From: Thereva unica | Taxonomy: Eukaryota; Arthropoda; Insecta; Diptera; Therevidae | Assembly: GCA_949987705.1 (NCBI GenBank) | Contig: OX465281.1 | Coordinates: 162,950,393 to 163,014,392, forward strand | Reading direction: 5' to 3' | DNA: 64,000 nucleotides | Shown: piece after piece, positions 42,551 to 53,824 of the stretch | Position numbering within the stretch: position 1 is the stretch's first letter | Layout of the letters: the number at the start of each line of letters is the position of its first letter | Notes under the pieces: model-generated | The model's input: only the letters and a program-made list of their open reading frames with translations | Databases searched by the model: none | Told to the model about the DNA's origin: nothing | Made by a program: the position numbers and the translations under genes

Positions 42551-45429
42551 TTGAATCACGTAATATGGAACAAAACATGGATTTTCTGGAAAGTATTCAA
42601 AGAGAGACGATTCAACAGGAAAGCATTTTTAATAATGTCTATACTCTCAATAAACACATGGAAATAAATAAAGATAATATTCTGTATGTCAATATTAGAA
42701 GTTTAAATGCAAATTTTACAAGACTCCAAGTTTTTATTGAGAGTTTAAAGTTTAAGCCTAATATAATAGTATGTGTTGAAACTTGGAATTTAGAATATTA
42801 TAACTATTTTTCTTTGTTAGGTTACAAAATGTATTATAATAATAGTAGGATAAATAAGTCAGATGGAGTAGTAGTATATATTAAAGATTACATTGCTGAA
42901 AATACTGAAGTTATTGATATAGGAAAACTTAAAATCTTAAATTCTTGTATTACAGTTAATGGCAATAATTATTTGGAGATCTCAGCTTTGTATAGATCAC
43001 ATGATTTACCAAAAAATGAGTTTATTTTAAACTTAAATGAATTCATAAAAAATAAAATAAATACTAAAAATCATTTAATTATTGGTGACTTCAATATAGA
43101 TCTACTAAATCTTGATAACACTAACCAAGAATTTTTAAATAATTTTTTAGAAAATGGCTACATCCCGGGCTTTCAAGGAACAACTAGACCATCTAATAAC
43201 AGTAATGATGGTACATGCATAGATAATATTTTCATTAAATCCAAATCAATTATTACTAAAACTTTTAAGTTAATAAATTCCCTTACTGATCACTATCCTT
43301 TATTTATTTCAATTAATAAAATAAGAAATGGTACGGTAAATGATTCAATAGTTTCAATTGATTATGCTAAACTTAGGAGAATAGCTAGAAAAGAAACCTG
43401 GAACATTATATTATTGATGCAAGATCCAAATGGAGCTACAGATAAGCTTGTTGATAAAATAAAAAAATGTGTAAAATTGGCAACATTCAAAACTAGAAGA
43501 TGCAAAAAAAAATCCAAATCAATACCGAGAAGTAAATGGATTACTAAGGCAATTTTAGTTTCCTGTAATAAAAAAGAATTGTTGTATCAGATTTGGAAAA
43601 CTGAACCTAGTAATGAGACGCATAAGATTGAATATAAAAATTATAGTAAGATTTTAAATAAGGTGATTAATGCAGCAAAATTTAAGTACGATCGCGAACA
43701 ACTTGAGAAGAATAGTAATAGTTCAAGGAATTTATGGAAAATAATTAACTTGAAGCTTGGTAAAAAAGTCAAAAAAGAAAATAACATAAATCAGATTTAT
43801 GATAATAACAAGCAAAAAATCATCAATCCTATTGAAATATCCAATACTATGAATTCTTATTTTTGTAGCATTGGAGAAGAATTAAACGTAAGGATTCAAC
43901 AACCGCGCAACACAGAAATTAATTTGCCTAAAATGAACCCTAAATCTATTTTTTTTACACCAACAAATCATCTTGAAATTTCCAACATTATTCAAAACAT
44001 GGAATCGAAAAATGGAGGCGTTGATAATATAAATGCCAAAACACTCAAAATGCTATCAGACTTTATAGTAGAACCTCTCGTTCATATAATTAATTTATGC
44101 ATTGAAAAATCAATTTGGCCAGATTCTTTAAAAAGAGCGGAAGTTAAACCTATATTTAAAGCAAATAATAGAAATTATGCTTCAAATTATAGACCAATTT
44201 CATTAATCTCTAATTTGGCAAAAATACTTGAAAGAATTATATACAATAGAATTTTAAGCTTTATTAATAAATCCAAAATTATGTCTAATAAACAATTCGG
44301 CTTTGTTAAAAATAGGGGTACAAAAGATGCTTTAAGCCATATAACTAACATAATATATAATAAACTGGACAAAAGCTTACCAATTGCCATTACATTCTTA
44401 GATCTTGCCAAAGCATTTGATACAGTTAACCATAGAATTCTGCTAAACAAATTATATAATTATGGAATCAGAGGCAGCGCACATAAACTAATGACCAGTT
44501 ACTTAAATGATAGACAGCAGAGAGTAAAAATAAATGAAAGTGTAAGTGAATATAAGACTTTAACTACAGGAGTTCCACAGGGAACTATCTTGGGACCGCT
44601 ATTATTTATACTATATGTCAATGATCTTTTAAATGATATGCCAGAAAATACAATAATATCATATGCAGATGACACAGCCATTATATCTACTGACGAGAGC
44701 TGGTATGGAGTTCAAATAAAAATGAATGATTATTTGAAAAAAATTTCAACCTGGCTTGCACTGAATAGACTGTCTCTTAATTTAGACAAAACAGTTTTTA
44801 TGGCATTTGGAAATTATAGTGATAGTGTTCCCAATAATATTAAAATACAAATCAATGATAAAATGTTAAAAAGGGTAGAAAGCTGTAAATATTTGGGTTT
44901 AATATTTGATCATAATATGAAATGGGATAAGCATATTGAATATCTTATAACTAAAACAAGATATTTACTGTTTATATTTTACAAAATATCCAGGTTTATG
45001 CAAATAGAAACCCTAAAAATGATTTATTATGCCTTTTTTCATAGCATAATTAGTTATGGAATCATAGCATGGGGAGGTGCGTATACAAATAGCTTAAATT
45101 TACTACAAAGGTTGCAAAACAGACTGTTAAAAATTGTAAATAAAAACAAAATCATAACCCAAAGCAACCCAATGAATTTAGTTCAACTTTTTGAGTATGA
45201 ATCTTTAGTTTTTCATTATAACATACTAAAAATTAAATATTTGACCTCCAGCAGTGTTACAAGAAAAAAGAATCTACAGTTACCAATAAGAAAAAAAACA
45301 ATAAGTAGCAAGAATAGTTATATAAAAGCTATTAATATTTTTAATGGTCTACCTAATGAATTAAAGATTTTAAGTGATACTAATACTAGGAAAAAGAAAT
45401 TAAAACAATGGATTACAAGACCCAGTTGA
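42547..45429 (+). CDS. LINE ORF2 protein: endonuclease and reverse transcriptase
   Basis: 960 codons, intact. The APE-type endonuclease occupies roughly residues 40-260 (NIIVCVETW, GDFNIDLL at about 178, SLTDHYPLFI at about 247). The RT spans about 500-760: EVKPIFK, YRPISLISNLAKILERI, NKQFGFVKNRGTKDAL, FLDLAKAFDTVNHRIL, GVPQGTILGPLLFILYVND, SYADDTAI at about 705. A thumb and Jockey/CR1-type C-terminal domain follow (HSIISYGIIAWGGAY, RLQNRLLKIV). No RNase H, unlike the LINE at 19562-32096. The ATG at 42547 overlaps the ORF1 stop by one base step (ATGA). Confidence 0.9.
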   Translation: MIESRNMEQNMDFLESIQRETIQQESIFNNVYTLNKHMEINKDNILYVNIRSLNANFTRLQVFIESLKFKPNIIVCVETWNLEYYNYFSLLGYKMYYNNSRINKSDGVVVYIKDYIAENTEVIDIGKLKILNSCITVNGNNYLEISALYRSHDLPKNEFILNLNEFIKNKINTKNHLIIGDFNIDLLNLDNTNQEFLNNFLENGYIPGFQGTTRPSNNSNDGTCIDNIFIKSKSIITKTFKLINSLTDHYPLFISINKIRNGTVNDSIVSIDYAKLRRIARKETWNIILLMQDPNGATDKLVDKIKKCVKLATFKTRRCKKKSKSIPRSKWITKAILVSCNKKELLYQIWKTEPSNETHKIEYKNYSKILNKVINAAKFKYDREQLEKNSNSSRNLWKIINLKLGKKVKKENNINQIYDNNKQKIINPIEISNTMNSYFCSIGEELNVRIQQPRNTEINLPKMNPKSIFFTPTNHLEISNIIQNMESKNGGVDNINAKTLKMLSDFIVEPLVHIINLCIEKSIWPDSLKRAEVKPIFKANNRNYASNYRPISLISNLAKILERIIYNRILSFINKSKIMSNKQFGFVKNRGTKDALSHITNIIYNKLDKSLPIAITFLDLAKAFDTVNHRILLNKLYNYGIRGSAHKLMTSYLNDRQQRVKINESVSEYKTLTTGVPQGTILGPLLFILYVNDLLNDMPENTIISYADDTAIISTDESWYGVQIKMNDYLKKISTWLALNRLSLNLDKTVFMAFGNYSDSVPNNIKIQINDKMLKRVESCKYLGLIFDHNMKWDKHIEYLITKTRYLLFIFYKISRFMQIETLKMIYYAFFHSIISYGIIAWGGAYTNSLNLLQRLQNRLLKIVNKNKIITQSNPMNLVQLFEYESLVFHYNILKIKYLTSSSVTRKKNLQLPIRKKTISSKNSYIKAINIFNGLPNELKILSDTNTRKKKLKQWITRPS

Positions 45430-45705
45430 AATAAAGTAATAATTAATAAAATCTTATAGAAAATTTTTCAAAGCATATGGTTAATTAATTTTCAGTTACT
45501 GTTTATACACATAATGTAAATATTTATTTCCACTGTTTATACACATAATGTAAATATCTATTTTCAATTAGTTTTAGGAACTAGTTTATAAGTACGACCA
45601 GTCCCACCAACAGATAACTTTGTTTACCTCTGTGGGATTTACTTTGTAAATTTTACTGGCCAAATAAATAAAAAATAAATAAAAAAAAAAATAAATTTGC
45701 TTTGG
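45430..45705 (+). other. LINE 3' UTR with tandem duplication and A-rich tail
   Basis: Contains a near-exact direct duplication of ACTGTTTATACACATAATG (first copies at about 45497 and 45531), then AAATA-type repeats near the insertion end. Ten extra bases separate the A-rich tract from the TTCGAA duplication. Confidence 0.6.
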
Positions 45706-45711
45706 TTCGAA

Positions 45712-46202
45712 AAAATATATTTTCTTTCAGTGATCTTGATACATCTTTACCTCCCTCTTTTACTACATTTAGCCGTGTAAATAAGTGAAATATTAGAAGG
45801 TGGTTTGTTTTTAAGAATGTAATCTTGAGATTTACTTGGTAAATGATGGGGCCATGAAGAAATATCCATATTTTTTATTACATTTAAGCTTTGAGCATCA
45901 TAGTGTGTTTCAGGTAAATCATTTATGTCGATTTCTTCATTTTCGCCACATTCTTTTTGTTTTATTTGTTCTTGATTATCATCAGTTAATTGATCTACAT
46001 TTATTATATGCACTTCTTCCATATCTTTTTTAGTGTTTTCTTCACTTCCGCCTTGTTTTACTGAGGGCTCGCCAATCTGAACGCTGCCTGGTAGTTTTTC
46101 TTTAATATACTTTAACATAGCGTTTGTTTGTTTTCTTATTTCCTCTTGTCTCTTTAGTTTTTTTTTCCTTTTTTCGTGGCCGCTAGCGTGACGGTAACTC
46201 AT
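45712..46202 (-). CDS. hAT transposase (ZMYM1-like), N-terminal part
   Basis: Begins MSYRHASGHEKRKKKLKRQE at ATG 46202, the usual basic start of ZMYM1-like hAT proteins, then an acidic linker (GENEEIDINDLPE) and WPHHLPSKSQDYIL. This frame stops at 45747; the homologous frame (ENIFFR before the insertion) is shifted by one base, so one frameshift lies near 45750. The remainder of the protein is at 39146-41178. Confidence 0.75.
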
Positions 46203-47284
46203 TTTCTAGCAGTTGTAATTAATAAATAATATGCATTTAGTTTTTTTAATCAATAAATTAATATCAACTTTAAATATTTTATTAAAAGTAAAAAAATTAA
46301 ACTTACTTGTTATATGGAAAAGTATTTATCTACGTACATATATGGGCGATTCTCCGGAACTTTTAACCTGATAGTCGCTTCAAAATTTTTATGAATTACA
46401 ATTTTTGTAGGAAGATTAAAAATAAAAGAAGCTATCGATAATGTTAAGAAATTATTAATGAGCAATGAGATATAAGTACGAAGTCATTTAAAACGATATT
46501 TTGCAATGAAATTTGAAAAAATGTTCTGTTACCTGTCACTTTTCGGCCTGTCTTTAGCGCTAATCTGAATGAAAAACTATTTATATTTGTGGTAGGAAGC
46601 GTTGAAACAAATAGTGAAAAGTGAAAAGTTGTAGTTTAACTCTTAAGGAAAAATGCAGTTGTGTTCGGTGCAGTGTCAAATCACTATATTTTCCAAAAAA
46701 CAACTCTGAAGTTTGTCCCTAGGTTTTGACGTCAAAGTTGTAACCCGCATGGTAAGTCGAAGTACTCCAAATTGTCTCATTTTATCATAAAATTTTTTAA
46801 ACGCACTTATTGTTCAGACACTAACGAACATGTGCATACATTTTGTGACAAAAATATGTTGAAATTGGTTGATTTTTGGGCAAAACTGGCTAACGTGAAC
46901 GTAGGTTACATTTAAATGTCAAAGTTGTAACTGCAATTAATTTGCTCATATTACATTAAATTCATCCCCGTAAAATTTCTTATGACCTATTGTAACTAGT
47001 TAAATCATATGTAACGTTTCCTTCGCTTAAATTGTTTCATGGATCTTAAAAAAAGTAATTTAAGCGAATGTCAAAATTGTAACCATCCGAATTTGAAATG
47101 TCAAAATTGTAACCATGTCATGTCATGTTTTCATAAAAAAATATGCGCATTGAATTTTTTAATGTTCTACATCAGAAAATATTTATTTATGAAGTAAGAA
47201 ACACAAAAAATATCATGGCACGGTTGTGCTATCAATTTGAAATTTCATTTTTCCAATTAGCTCAAGTTAAAGGCAGTGTTGGGC
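46203..47284. other. Unassigned interval with GTCAAARTTGTAAC motif
   Basis: No gene. The phrase GTCAAARTTGTAACC recurs at about 46730, 46918, 47071 and 47099, suggesting an old degenerate repeat. Confidence 0.4.
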
Positions 47285-47510
47285 ATTAATCAATTAAATT
47301 TTCAATCAATTAATTAATTGATTAAAAAATTAATTGCGATTAATTTAATTGCAATTAAAATTAATTGCGATTGAACTATTAATTGCACCCCACAATTAAT
47401 TTATTTGGATTAATCTGTATTAATTGTATATTAGAACTAAATCAATTGCAATTAATTTATCAATTGCAATTAATTTTGTCAATTGTTCTAAAAAACAATT
47501 AAAACTAACA
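47285..47510. repeat. ATTAATTGCAATTAAT-type low-complexity palindromic cluster
   Basis: Dense overlapping copies of TTAATTG/CAATTAA palindromes, almost free of G and C. Could form multiple hairpins. No family assigned. Confidence 0.65.
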
Positions 47511-47621
47511 ATTATTCCGCTTCAATATAGATATAGACACTCCAATTTTATATGATCCTGCCATTTTTTTGGAGAATCATTCATATAAAGAGCATAATAT
47601 GAAAAAAATATGATAAATAAA

Positions 47622-48740
47622 TTCAAAATGGGGGACTAGTTTTGGCAATTGTGTTCCGATTGTGCTGAAAATTAGTGTCGGGGGGTTTTGAGGGATCCAA
47701 ATGACAAATTTGGGGTTAAAATTTTAAAATTCAAAATGGCGGACTAGTTTTGGCAATTGTGTTCCGATTGTACTGAAAATTAAAGTCAGGGGGTTTTGAG
47801 GGATCCAAATGACAAATTTGTGGTTAAAATTTTAAAATTCTAAATGGTGGACTAGTTTTGGCAATTGTGCACAGATTGTAATGAAAATTAGTGTCGAGGG
47901 GTTTTGAGGGATCCAAATGACAAATTTGTGATCAAAAGTTTAAAATTCAAAATGGCGGACTAATTTTGGCAATTGTGTTCCGATTGTAATGAAAATTAGT
48001 GTCGAGGGGTTTTGAAGGATCCAAATGACAAATTTGGGGTTAAAATTTTAAAATTCAAAATGGCGGACTAGTTTTGTCAATTGTGTTCCGATTGTACTGA
48101 AAATTAGTGTCAACGGGTTTTGAGGGATCCAAATGACAAATTTGTGATCAAAATTTTAAAATTCAAAATGGCGGACTAATTTTGGCAATTGTGTTCCGAT
48201 TGTAATGAAAATTAGTGTCGAGGGGTTTTGAGGGATCCAAATGACAAATTTGGGGTTAAAATTTTAAAATTCAAAATGGCGGACTAGTTTTGGCAATTGT
48301 GTTCCGATTGTACTGAAAATTAGTGTCAGGGGGTTTTGAGGGATCCAAATGACAAATTTGTGATCAAAATTTTAAAATTCAAAATGGCGGACTAGTTTTG
48401 GCAATTGTGCACAGATTGTAATGAAAATTAGTGTCGAGGGGTTTTGAGGGATCCAAATGACAAATTTGGGGTTAAAATTTTAAAATTCAAAATGGCGGAC
48501 TAGTTTTGGCAATTGTGTTCCGATTGTACTGAAAATTAGTGTCAGGGGGTTTTGAGGGATCCAAATGACAAATTTGAGATAAAAATTTTAAAATTCAAAA
48601 TGGCGGACTAATTTTGGCAATTGTGTTCCGATTGTAATGAAAATTAGTGTCAAGGGGTTTTGAGGGATCCAAATGACAAATTTGGGATTAAAATTCAAAA
48701 TGGCGGACTAGTTTTGGCAATTGTGTTCCGATTGTACTGA
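47622..48740. repeat. 108-bp satellite, block A (about 10 units)
   Basis: Units such as ATGGCGGACTAGTTTTGGCA, ATTGTGTTCCGATTGTACTG and GGGGTTTTGAGGGATCCAAA repeat every 108 bp (GGACTAG at 47633, 47741, 47849 and so on). Each unit contains GACAAATTTG. The last unit before the LINE lacks a few bases (ATTAAAATTCAAAATGG) and this variant is shared by all three blocks preceding the LINE copies. Confidence 0.92.
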
Positions 48741-50481
48741 TCCTAGAAACTTCTTCAAATTTGTCAACTCCAAGAAAAAAGCTGATAACTACCCAAAGAC
48801 TATGCAGCACACTAACTGGTCAAGTAGTGAGTCTTCCTCGATTTGCAACATGTTTGCTTCATTCTTTCACCAATCTTTCACCCCTTCTAATTTTCAACCT
48901 AATGACAATAATTTTCGTCACATAACTCTACACCGAGAGGCTACTAGTTTGTCTCTCTCAATCTCCATTAACGATATCATGAAGCATATTGATGAACTCC
49001 CATACGATTTCACTTCCGGCCCTGACGGTATCCCTCCTGCTGTCCTTAAATCCTGTGTGGAGGTTCTCCAGTGTCCACTGAAAACCCTTTTTCAAAAGTC
49101 CCTGGATAAAGGGTACTTCCCTACTCTTTGGAAGAATTCGTTCATAATTCCTATTCACAAATGTGGTAGCAAGAACGAAATATCGAACTACAGACCAATT
49201 GCCAAGCTGTCTGTCATACCGAAGCTTTTTGAATCAATCATTTATTCTGCAATCGTGCCCATCTGCAAAAAACTTATTTCTACAAACCAACATGGTTTTC
49301 TTCCAGCTCGTTCCACTACCACCAATCTCCTTGAATTCACTTCCCATGCTGTTGAAGGCTTCGTTTCCGGTTGCCAAACTGATTGTGTTTACACTGATTT
49401 CAGTAAGACATTTGACACGCTTTCCCACTCCATTATACTTTTCAAACTAAAAAAGTTAGGTTTCCCTCAAGCCATTCTATTATGGTTCCAGTCCTATTTA
49501 GCTGACAGGACCTACCAAGTCCTTTTCCGTGGATCCAAATCCGCGACCATTGAGGCGTCATCCGGTGTCCCTCAAGGCAGTCATCTTGGCCCTATCGTCT
49601 TTATTCTTTCTATTGATGATATTGTTACCTTGCTAAGACACTGCAGAATCCTGATTTATGCTGATGACATCAAATTGTACCATCGCGTAAAGAGTATTGA
49701 GGACTGCAAACTTTTGCAAGTCGGCCTCGACACCTTTTACTACTGGTGTGCTAACAACAACCTGGTTCTTAATATTAGTAAATGCGAAGTCATGACTTTT
49801 TGTAGGCGACGTAATCCTATAATTTATAACTACTCATTTTCTAGTGAGGGTGTCCCCCGTGTTAATTTTGTCAAAGATCTCGGGATTAGATTTGACACCA
49901 AGCTGGACTTTGCTTCTCATATCAACTATATTTCTTCCAAGAGCAGCTTAGTCTTGGGTTTTATAAAAAGGTGGTCCAAAGAATTTAACAGCACCCTGAT
50001 CACTAAACACCTCTACATTTCCCTTGTCAGACCTTTACTTGAATATGCGTCCCAGGTTTGGTCTCCTCACTATTCTTCGCATGTTGGAAAAATTGAGTCG
50101 GTTCAACGTAGGTTCGTTCGATTCGCATTGAATCACCTTCCTTGGGAAGACCCTTTAATTCTTCCACCATATGAATACCGACTTAAGTTACTCAACTTAA
50201 ACACTCTCCACAAGCGTCGTGAGGTGGCCGATGTTGTTTTCGTCCACCAGCTTCTTAATGGACGTGTCGACTCAGGTTTTCTAAGGCGCCGTGCGTCGTT
50301 TAGAGAGAGCCGATACAATCTGAGAGGACCACCGCTCTTACACATCAACTCCTCTAACACCAATTATGGCCGATTTGAGCCTGTTAATCGCATGTTCATT
50401 AATGTAAATAAAAATATTAATGTTTTTAGCGTGAGCACTAACAAAGACCTGCTTAAAAGGAGTCTATTTGTTGTCTCATGA
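48721..50481 (+). CDS. 5'-truncated LINE reverse transcriptase, copy 1
   Basis: 586 open codons. The LINE itself begins at 48741, after the TSD copy ATTGTACTGA (48731-48740), so the first seven codons come from the satellite and there is no native start. Retained: DPRNFFKFVNSKK, YDFTSGPDGIPPAVLKSC, FIIPIHKCGSKNEISNYRPI, NQHGFLPARSTTTNLLEF, VYTDFSKTFDTLSHSII, SSGVPQGSHLGPIVFILSID, LIYADDIKLY at about residue 312, and the C-terminal domain (YISLVRPLLEYASQVWSPHY, VQRRFVRFAL). Jockey-type palm and thumb without endonuclease. Copies at 51829 and 57230 differ by one or two residues. Confidence 0.85.
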   Translation: MCSDCTDPRNFFKFVNSKKKADNYPKTMQHTNWSSSESSSICNMFASFFHQSFTPSNFQPNDNNFRHITLHREATSLSLSISINDIMKHIDELPYDFTSGPDGIPPAVLKSCVEVLQCPLKTLFQKSLDKGYFPTLWKNSFIIPIHKCGSKNEISNYRPIAKLSVIPKLFESIIYSAIVPICKKLISTNQHGFLPARSTTTNLLEFTSHAVEGFVSGCQTDCVYTDFSKTFDTLSHSIILFKLKKLGFPQAILLWFQSYLADRTYQVLFRGSKSATIEASSGVPQGSHLGPIVFILSIDDIVTLLRHCRILIYADDIKLYHRVKSIEDCKLLQVGLDTFYYWCANNNLVLNISKCEVMTFCRRRNPIIYNYSFSSEGVPRVNFVKDLGIRFDTKLDFASHINYISSKSSLVLGFIKRWSKEFNSTLITKHLYISLVRPLLEYASQVWSPHYSSHVGKIESVQRRFVRFALNHLPWEDPLILPPYEYRLKLLNLNTLHKRREVADVVFVHQLLNGRVDSGFLRRRASFRESRYNLRGPPLLHINSSNTNYGRFEPVNRMFINVNKNINVFSVSTNKDLLKRSLFVVS

Positions 50482-50621
50482 CTGTTTATGTGTTTTGCAT
50501 GCAATTTTTGGTACTTAATCTTTTATGTTTGCATGTCTCAGCCGAGCCACGGCAGTGGTAAATATTTCCCAGCCCTGCTGGGAAGTGCGCCTTCTGCGTT
50601 AGAAGGGAAACTCTATATATG

Positions 50622-50684
<63 letters not shown>

Positions 50685-50777
50685 GTATGTGTGTGTATGT
50701 ATATATAGATTTTCATGCTTAGCTGAAAAGTGCGCCTTCTGTGCTAGAAGGGTTAACTCTTGAGGAACTCTTGAGGA
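48741..50777 (+). mobile_element. Truncated LINE insertion in satellite, copy 1
   Basis: Flanked by ATTGTACTGA at 48731-48740 and 50778-50787, a 10-bp target duplication lying within a satellite unit. Includes the RT frame, a 3' UTR with two AAGTGCGCCTTCTG motifs and an (AT)n tract between them. The 3' end is ACTCTTGAGGA. Confidence 0.85.
50622..50710. repeat. (AT)n / TATG microsatellite, copy 1
   Basis: TATATATAC-ATATAT run of about 60 bp ending in TATGTATGTGTGTG. The equivalent tract in copy 2 (about 53730-53850) is some 40 bp longer, while the rest of the two copies is almost identical. Confidence 0.9.
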
Positions 50778-51848
50778 ATTGTACTGAAAATTAGAGTCAG
50801 GGGGTTTTGAGGGATCCAAATGACAAATTTGTGGTTAAAATTTTAAAATTGAAAATGGCGGACTAATTTTGGCAATTATTCTCCGATTGTGCTGAAAATT
50901 AGTATCGAGGGGTTTTGAGGGATCCAAATGACAAATTTGTGGTTAACATTTGAAAATTCTAAATGGCGGACTAGTTTTGGCAATTGTGCACCGATTGTGC
51001 TGAAAATTAGTGTCGGGGGGTTTTGAGGGATCCAAATGACAAATTTGTGGTTAAAATTTTAAAATTCTAAATGGCGGACTAGTTTTGGCAATTGTGCTGT
51101 AAATTAGTGTCGGGGGGTTTTGAGGGATCCAAATGACAAATTTGTGGTTAAAATTTTAAAATTCAAAATGGCGGACTAGTTTTGGCAATTGTGTTCCGAT
51201 TGTACTGAAAATTAGTGTCGGGGGGTTTTGAGGGATCCAAATGACAAATTTGTGATCAAAATTTTAAAATTCAAAATGGCGGACTAATTTTGGCAATTGT
51301 GTTCCGATTGTAATGAAAATTAGTGTCGAGGGGTTTTGAGGGATCCAAATGACAAATTTGGGGTTAAAATTTTAAAATTCAAAATGGCGGACTAGTTTTG
51401 GCAATTGTGTTCCGATTGTACTGAAAATTAGTGTCAGGGGGTTTTGAGGGATCCAAATGACAAATTTGTGATCAAAATTTTAAAATTCAAAATGGCGGAC
51501 TAGTTTTGGCAATTGTGCACAGATTGTAATGAAAATTAGTGTCGAGGGGTTTTGAGGGATCCAAATGACAAATTTGGGGTTAAAATTTTAAAATTCAAAA
51601 TGGCGGACTAGTTTTGGCAATTGTGTTCCGATTGTACTGAAAATTAGTGTCAGGGGGTTTTGAGGGATCCAAATGACAAATTTGAGATCAAAATTTTAAA
51701 ATTCAAAATGGCGGACTAATTTTGGCAATTGTGTTCCGATTGTAATGAAAATTAGTGTCAAGGGGTTTTGAGGGATCCAAATGACAAATTTGGGGTTAAA
51801 GTTCAAAATGGCGGACTAGTTTTGGCAATTGTGTTCCGATTGTACTGA
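50778..51848. repeat. 108-bp satellite, block B (about 10 units)
   Basis: Same satellite as block A. The order of variant units (GCACAGATTG, GTGTTCCGATTG, AATGAAAATTAG versus ACTGAAAATTAG) in its right half repeats that of block A, showing duplication of the whole segment. Confidence 0.92.
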
Positions 51849-53589
51849 TCCTAGAAACTTCTTCAAATTTGTCAACTCCAAGAAAAAAGCTGATAACTAC
51901 CCAAAGACTATGCAGCACACTAACTGGTCAAGTAGTGAGTCTTCCTCGATTTGCAACATGTTTGCTTCATTCTTTCACCAATCTTTCACCCCTTCTAATT
52001 TTCAACCTAATGACAATAATTTTCGTCACATAACTCTACACCGAGAGGCTACTAGTTTGTCTCTCTCAATCTCCATTAACGATATCATGAAGCATATTGA
52101 TGAACTCCCATACGATTTCACTTCCGGCCCTGACGGTGTCCCTCCTGCTGTCCTTAAATCCTGTGTGGAGGTTCTCCAGTGTCCACTGAAAACCCTTTTT
52201 CAAAAGTCCCTGGATAAAGGGTACTTCCCTACTCTTTGGAAGAATTCGTTCATAATTCCTATTCACAAATGTGGTAGCAAGAACGAAATATCGAACTACA
52301 GACCAATTGCCAAGCTGTCTGTCATACCGAAGCTTTTTGAATCAATCATTTATTCTGCAATCGTGCCCATCTGCAAAAAACTTATTTCTACAAACCAACA
52401 TGGTTTTCTTCCAGCTCGTTCCACTACCACCAATCTCCTTGAATTCACTTCCCATGCTGTTGAAGGCTTCGTTTCCGGTTGCCAAACTGATTGTGTTTAC
52501 ACTGATTTCAGTAAGACATTTGACACGCTTTCCCACTCCATTATACTTTTCAAACTAAAAAAGTTAGGTTTCCCTCAAGCCATTCTATTATGGTTCCAGT
52601 CCTATTTAGCTGACAGGACCTACCAAGTCCTTTTCCGTGGATCCAAATCCGCGACCATTGAGGCGTCATCCGGTGTCCCTCAAGGCAGTCATCTTGGCCC
52701 TATCGTCTTTATTCTTTCTATTGATGATATTGTTACCTTGCTAAGACACTGCAGAATCCTGATTTATGCTGATGACATCAAATTGTACCATCGCGTAAAG
52801 AGTATTGAGGACTGCAAACTTTTGCAAGTCGGCCTCGACACCTTTTACTACTGGTGTGCTAACAACAACCTGGTTCTTAATATTAGTAAATGCGAAGTCA
52901 TGACTTTTTGTAGGCGACGTAATCCTATAATTTATAACTACTCATTTTCTAGTGAGGGTGTCCCCCGTGTTAATTTTGTCAAAGATCTCGGGATTAGATT
53001 TGACACCAAGCTGGACTTTGCTTCTCATATCAACTATATTTCTTCCAAGAGCAGCTTAGTCTTGGGTTTTATAAAAAGGTGGTCCAAAGAATTTAACAGC
53101 ACCCTGATCACTAAACACCTCTACATTTCCCTTGTCAGACCTTTACTTGAATATGCGTCCCAGGTTTGGTCTCCTCACTATTCTTCGCATGTTGGAAAAA
53201 TTGAGTCGGTTCAACGTAGGTTCGTTCGATTCGCATTGAATCACCTTCCTTGGGAAGACCCTTTAATTCTTCCACCATATGAATACCGACTTAAGTTACT
53301 CAACTTAAACACTCTCCACAAGCGTCGTGAGGTGGCCGATGTTGTTTTCGTCCACCAGCTTCTTAATGGACGTGTCGACTCAGGTTTTCTAAGGCGCCGT
53401 GCGTCGTTTAGAGAGAGCCGATACAATCTGAGAGGACCACCGCTCTTACACATCAACTCCTCTAACACCAATTATGGCCGATTTGAGCCTGTTAATCGCA
53501 TGTTCATTAATGTAAATAAAAATATTAATGTTTTTAGCGTGAGCACTAACAAAGACCTGCTTAAAAGGAGTCTATTTGTTGTCTCATGA
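51829..53589 (+). CDS. 5'-truncated LINE reverse transcriptase, copy 2
   Basis: 586 codons, near-identical to copy 1; one visible residue difference (GPDGV instead of GPDGI). LINE sequence starts at 51849 after ATTGTACTGA (51839-51848). Same palm motifs and YADD. Distance from copy 1 is 3,108 bp, the length of the higher-order unit. Confidence 0.85.
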   Translation: MCSDCTDPRNFFKFVNSKKKADNYPKTMQHTNWSSSESSSICNMFASFFHQSFTPSNFQPNDNNFRHITLHREATSLSLSISINDIMKHIDELPYDFTSGPDGVPPAVLKSCVEVLQCPLKTLFQKSLDKGYFPTLWKNSFIIPIHKCGSKNEISNYRPIAKLSVIPKLFESIIYSAIVPICKKLISTNQHGFLPARSTTTNLLEFTSHAVEGFVSGCQTDCVYTDFSKTFDTLSHSIILFKLKKLGFPQAILLWFQSYLADRTYQVLFRGSKSATIEASSGVPQGSHLGPIVFILSIDDIVTLLRHCRILIYADDIKLYHRVKSIEDCKLLQVGLDTFYYWCANNNLVLNISKCEVMTFCRRRNPIIYNYSFSSEGVPRVNFVKDLGIRFDTKLDFASHINYISSKSSLVLGFIKRWSKEFNSTLITKHLYISLVRPLLEYASQVWSPHYSSHVGKIESVQRRFVRFALNHLPWEDPLILPPYEYRLKLLNLNTLHKRREVADVVFVHQLLNGRVDSGFLRRRASFRESRYNLRGPPLLHINSSNTNYGRFEPVNRMFINVNKNINVFSVSTNKDLLKRSLFVVS

Positions 53590-53729
53590 CTGTTTATGTG
53601 TTTTGCATGCAATTTTTGGTACTTAATCTTTTATGTTTGCATGTCTCAGCCGAGCCACGGCAGTGGTAAATATTTCCCAGCCCTGCTGGGAAGTGCGCCT
53701 TCTGCGTTAGAAGGGAAACTCTATATATG

Positions 53730-53824
<95 letters not shown>

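Larger units (their letters stand above)
41185..45705 (+). mobile_element. Near full-length CR1/Jockey-type LINE with two intact ORFs
   Basis: The insertion is bounded by TTCGAA at 41179-41184 and 45706-45711. The hAT reading frame continues correctly across the site, which confirms the boundaries. The 5' end lies one base before the ORF1 ATG, so a 5' UTR is lacking or lost. The 3' end has an A-rich AAATA tract (about 45660-45695). Intact ORFs suggest a young insertion. Confidence 0.85.

Noticed and set aside
38871..46320. Complete autonomous hAT element
   Set aside because: The left end is present, but I could find neither the complementary right terminus after 46202 nor an 8-bp target duplication.
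47285..47510. Homeobox-type TAATTG binding-site cluster (enhancer)
   Set aside because: The sequence is simple low-complexity DNA; clustering of TTAATTG is inevitable and nothing else supports an enhancer.
50486..50819. Tyr/Ile repeat ORFs in the AT microsatellite
   Set aside because: Pure translation of (TA)n; no biological support. The same holds for 53594-53959.
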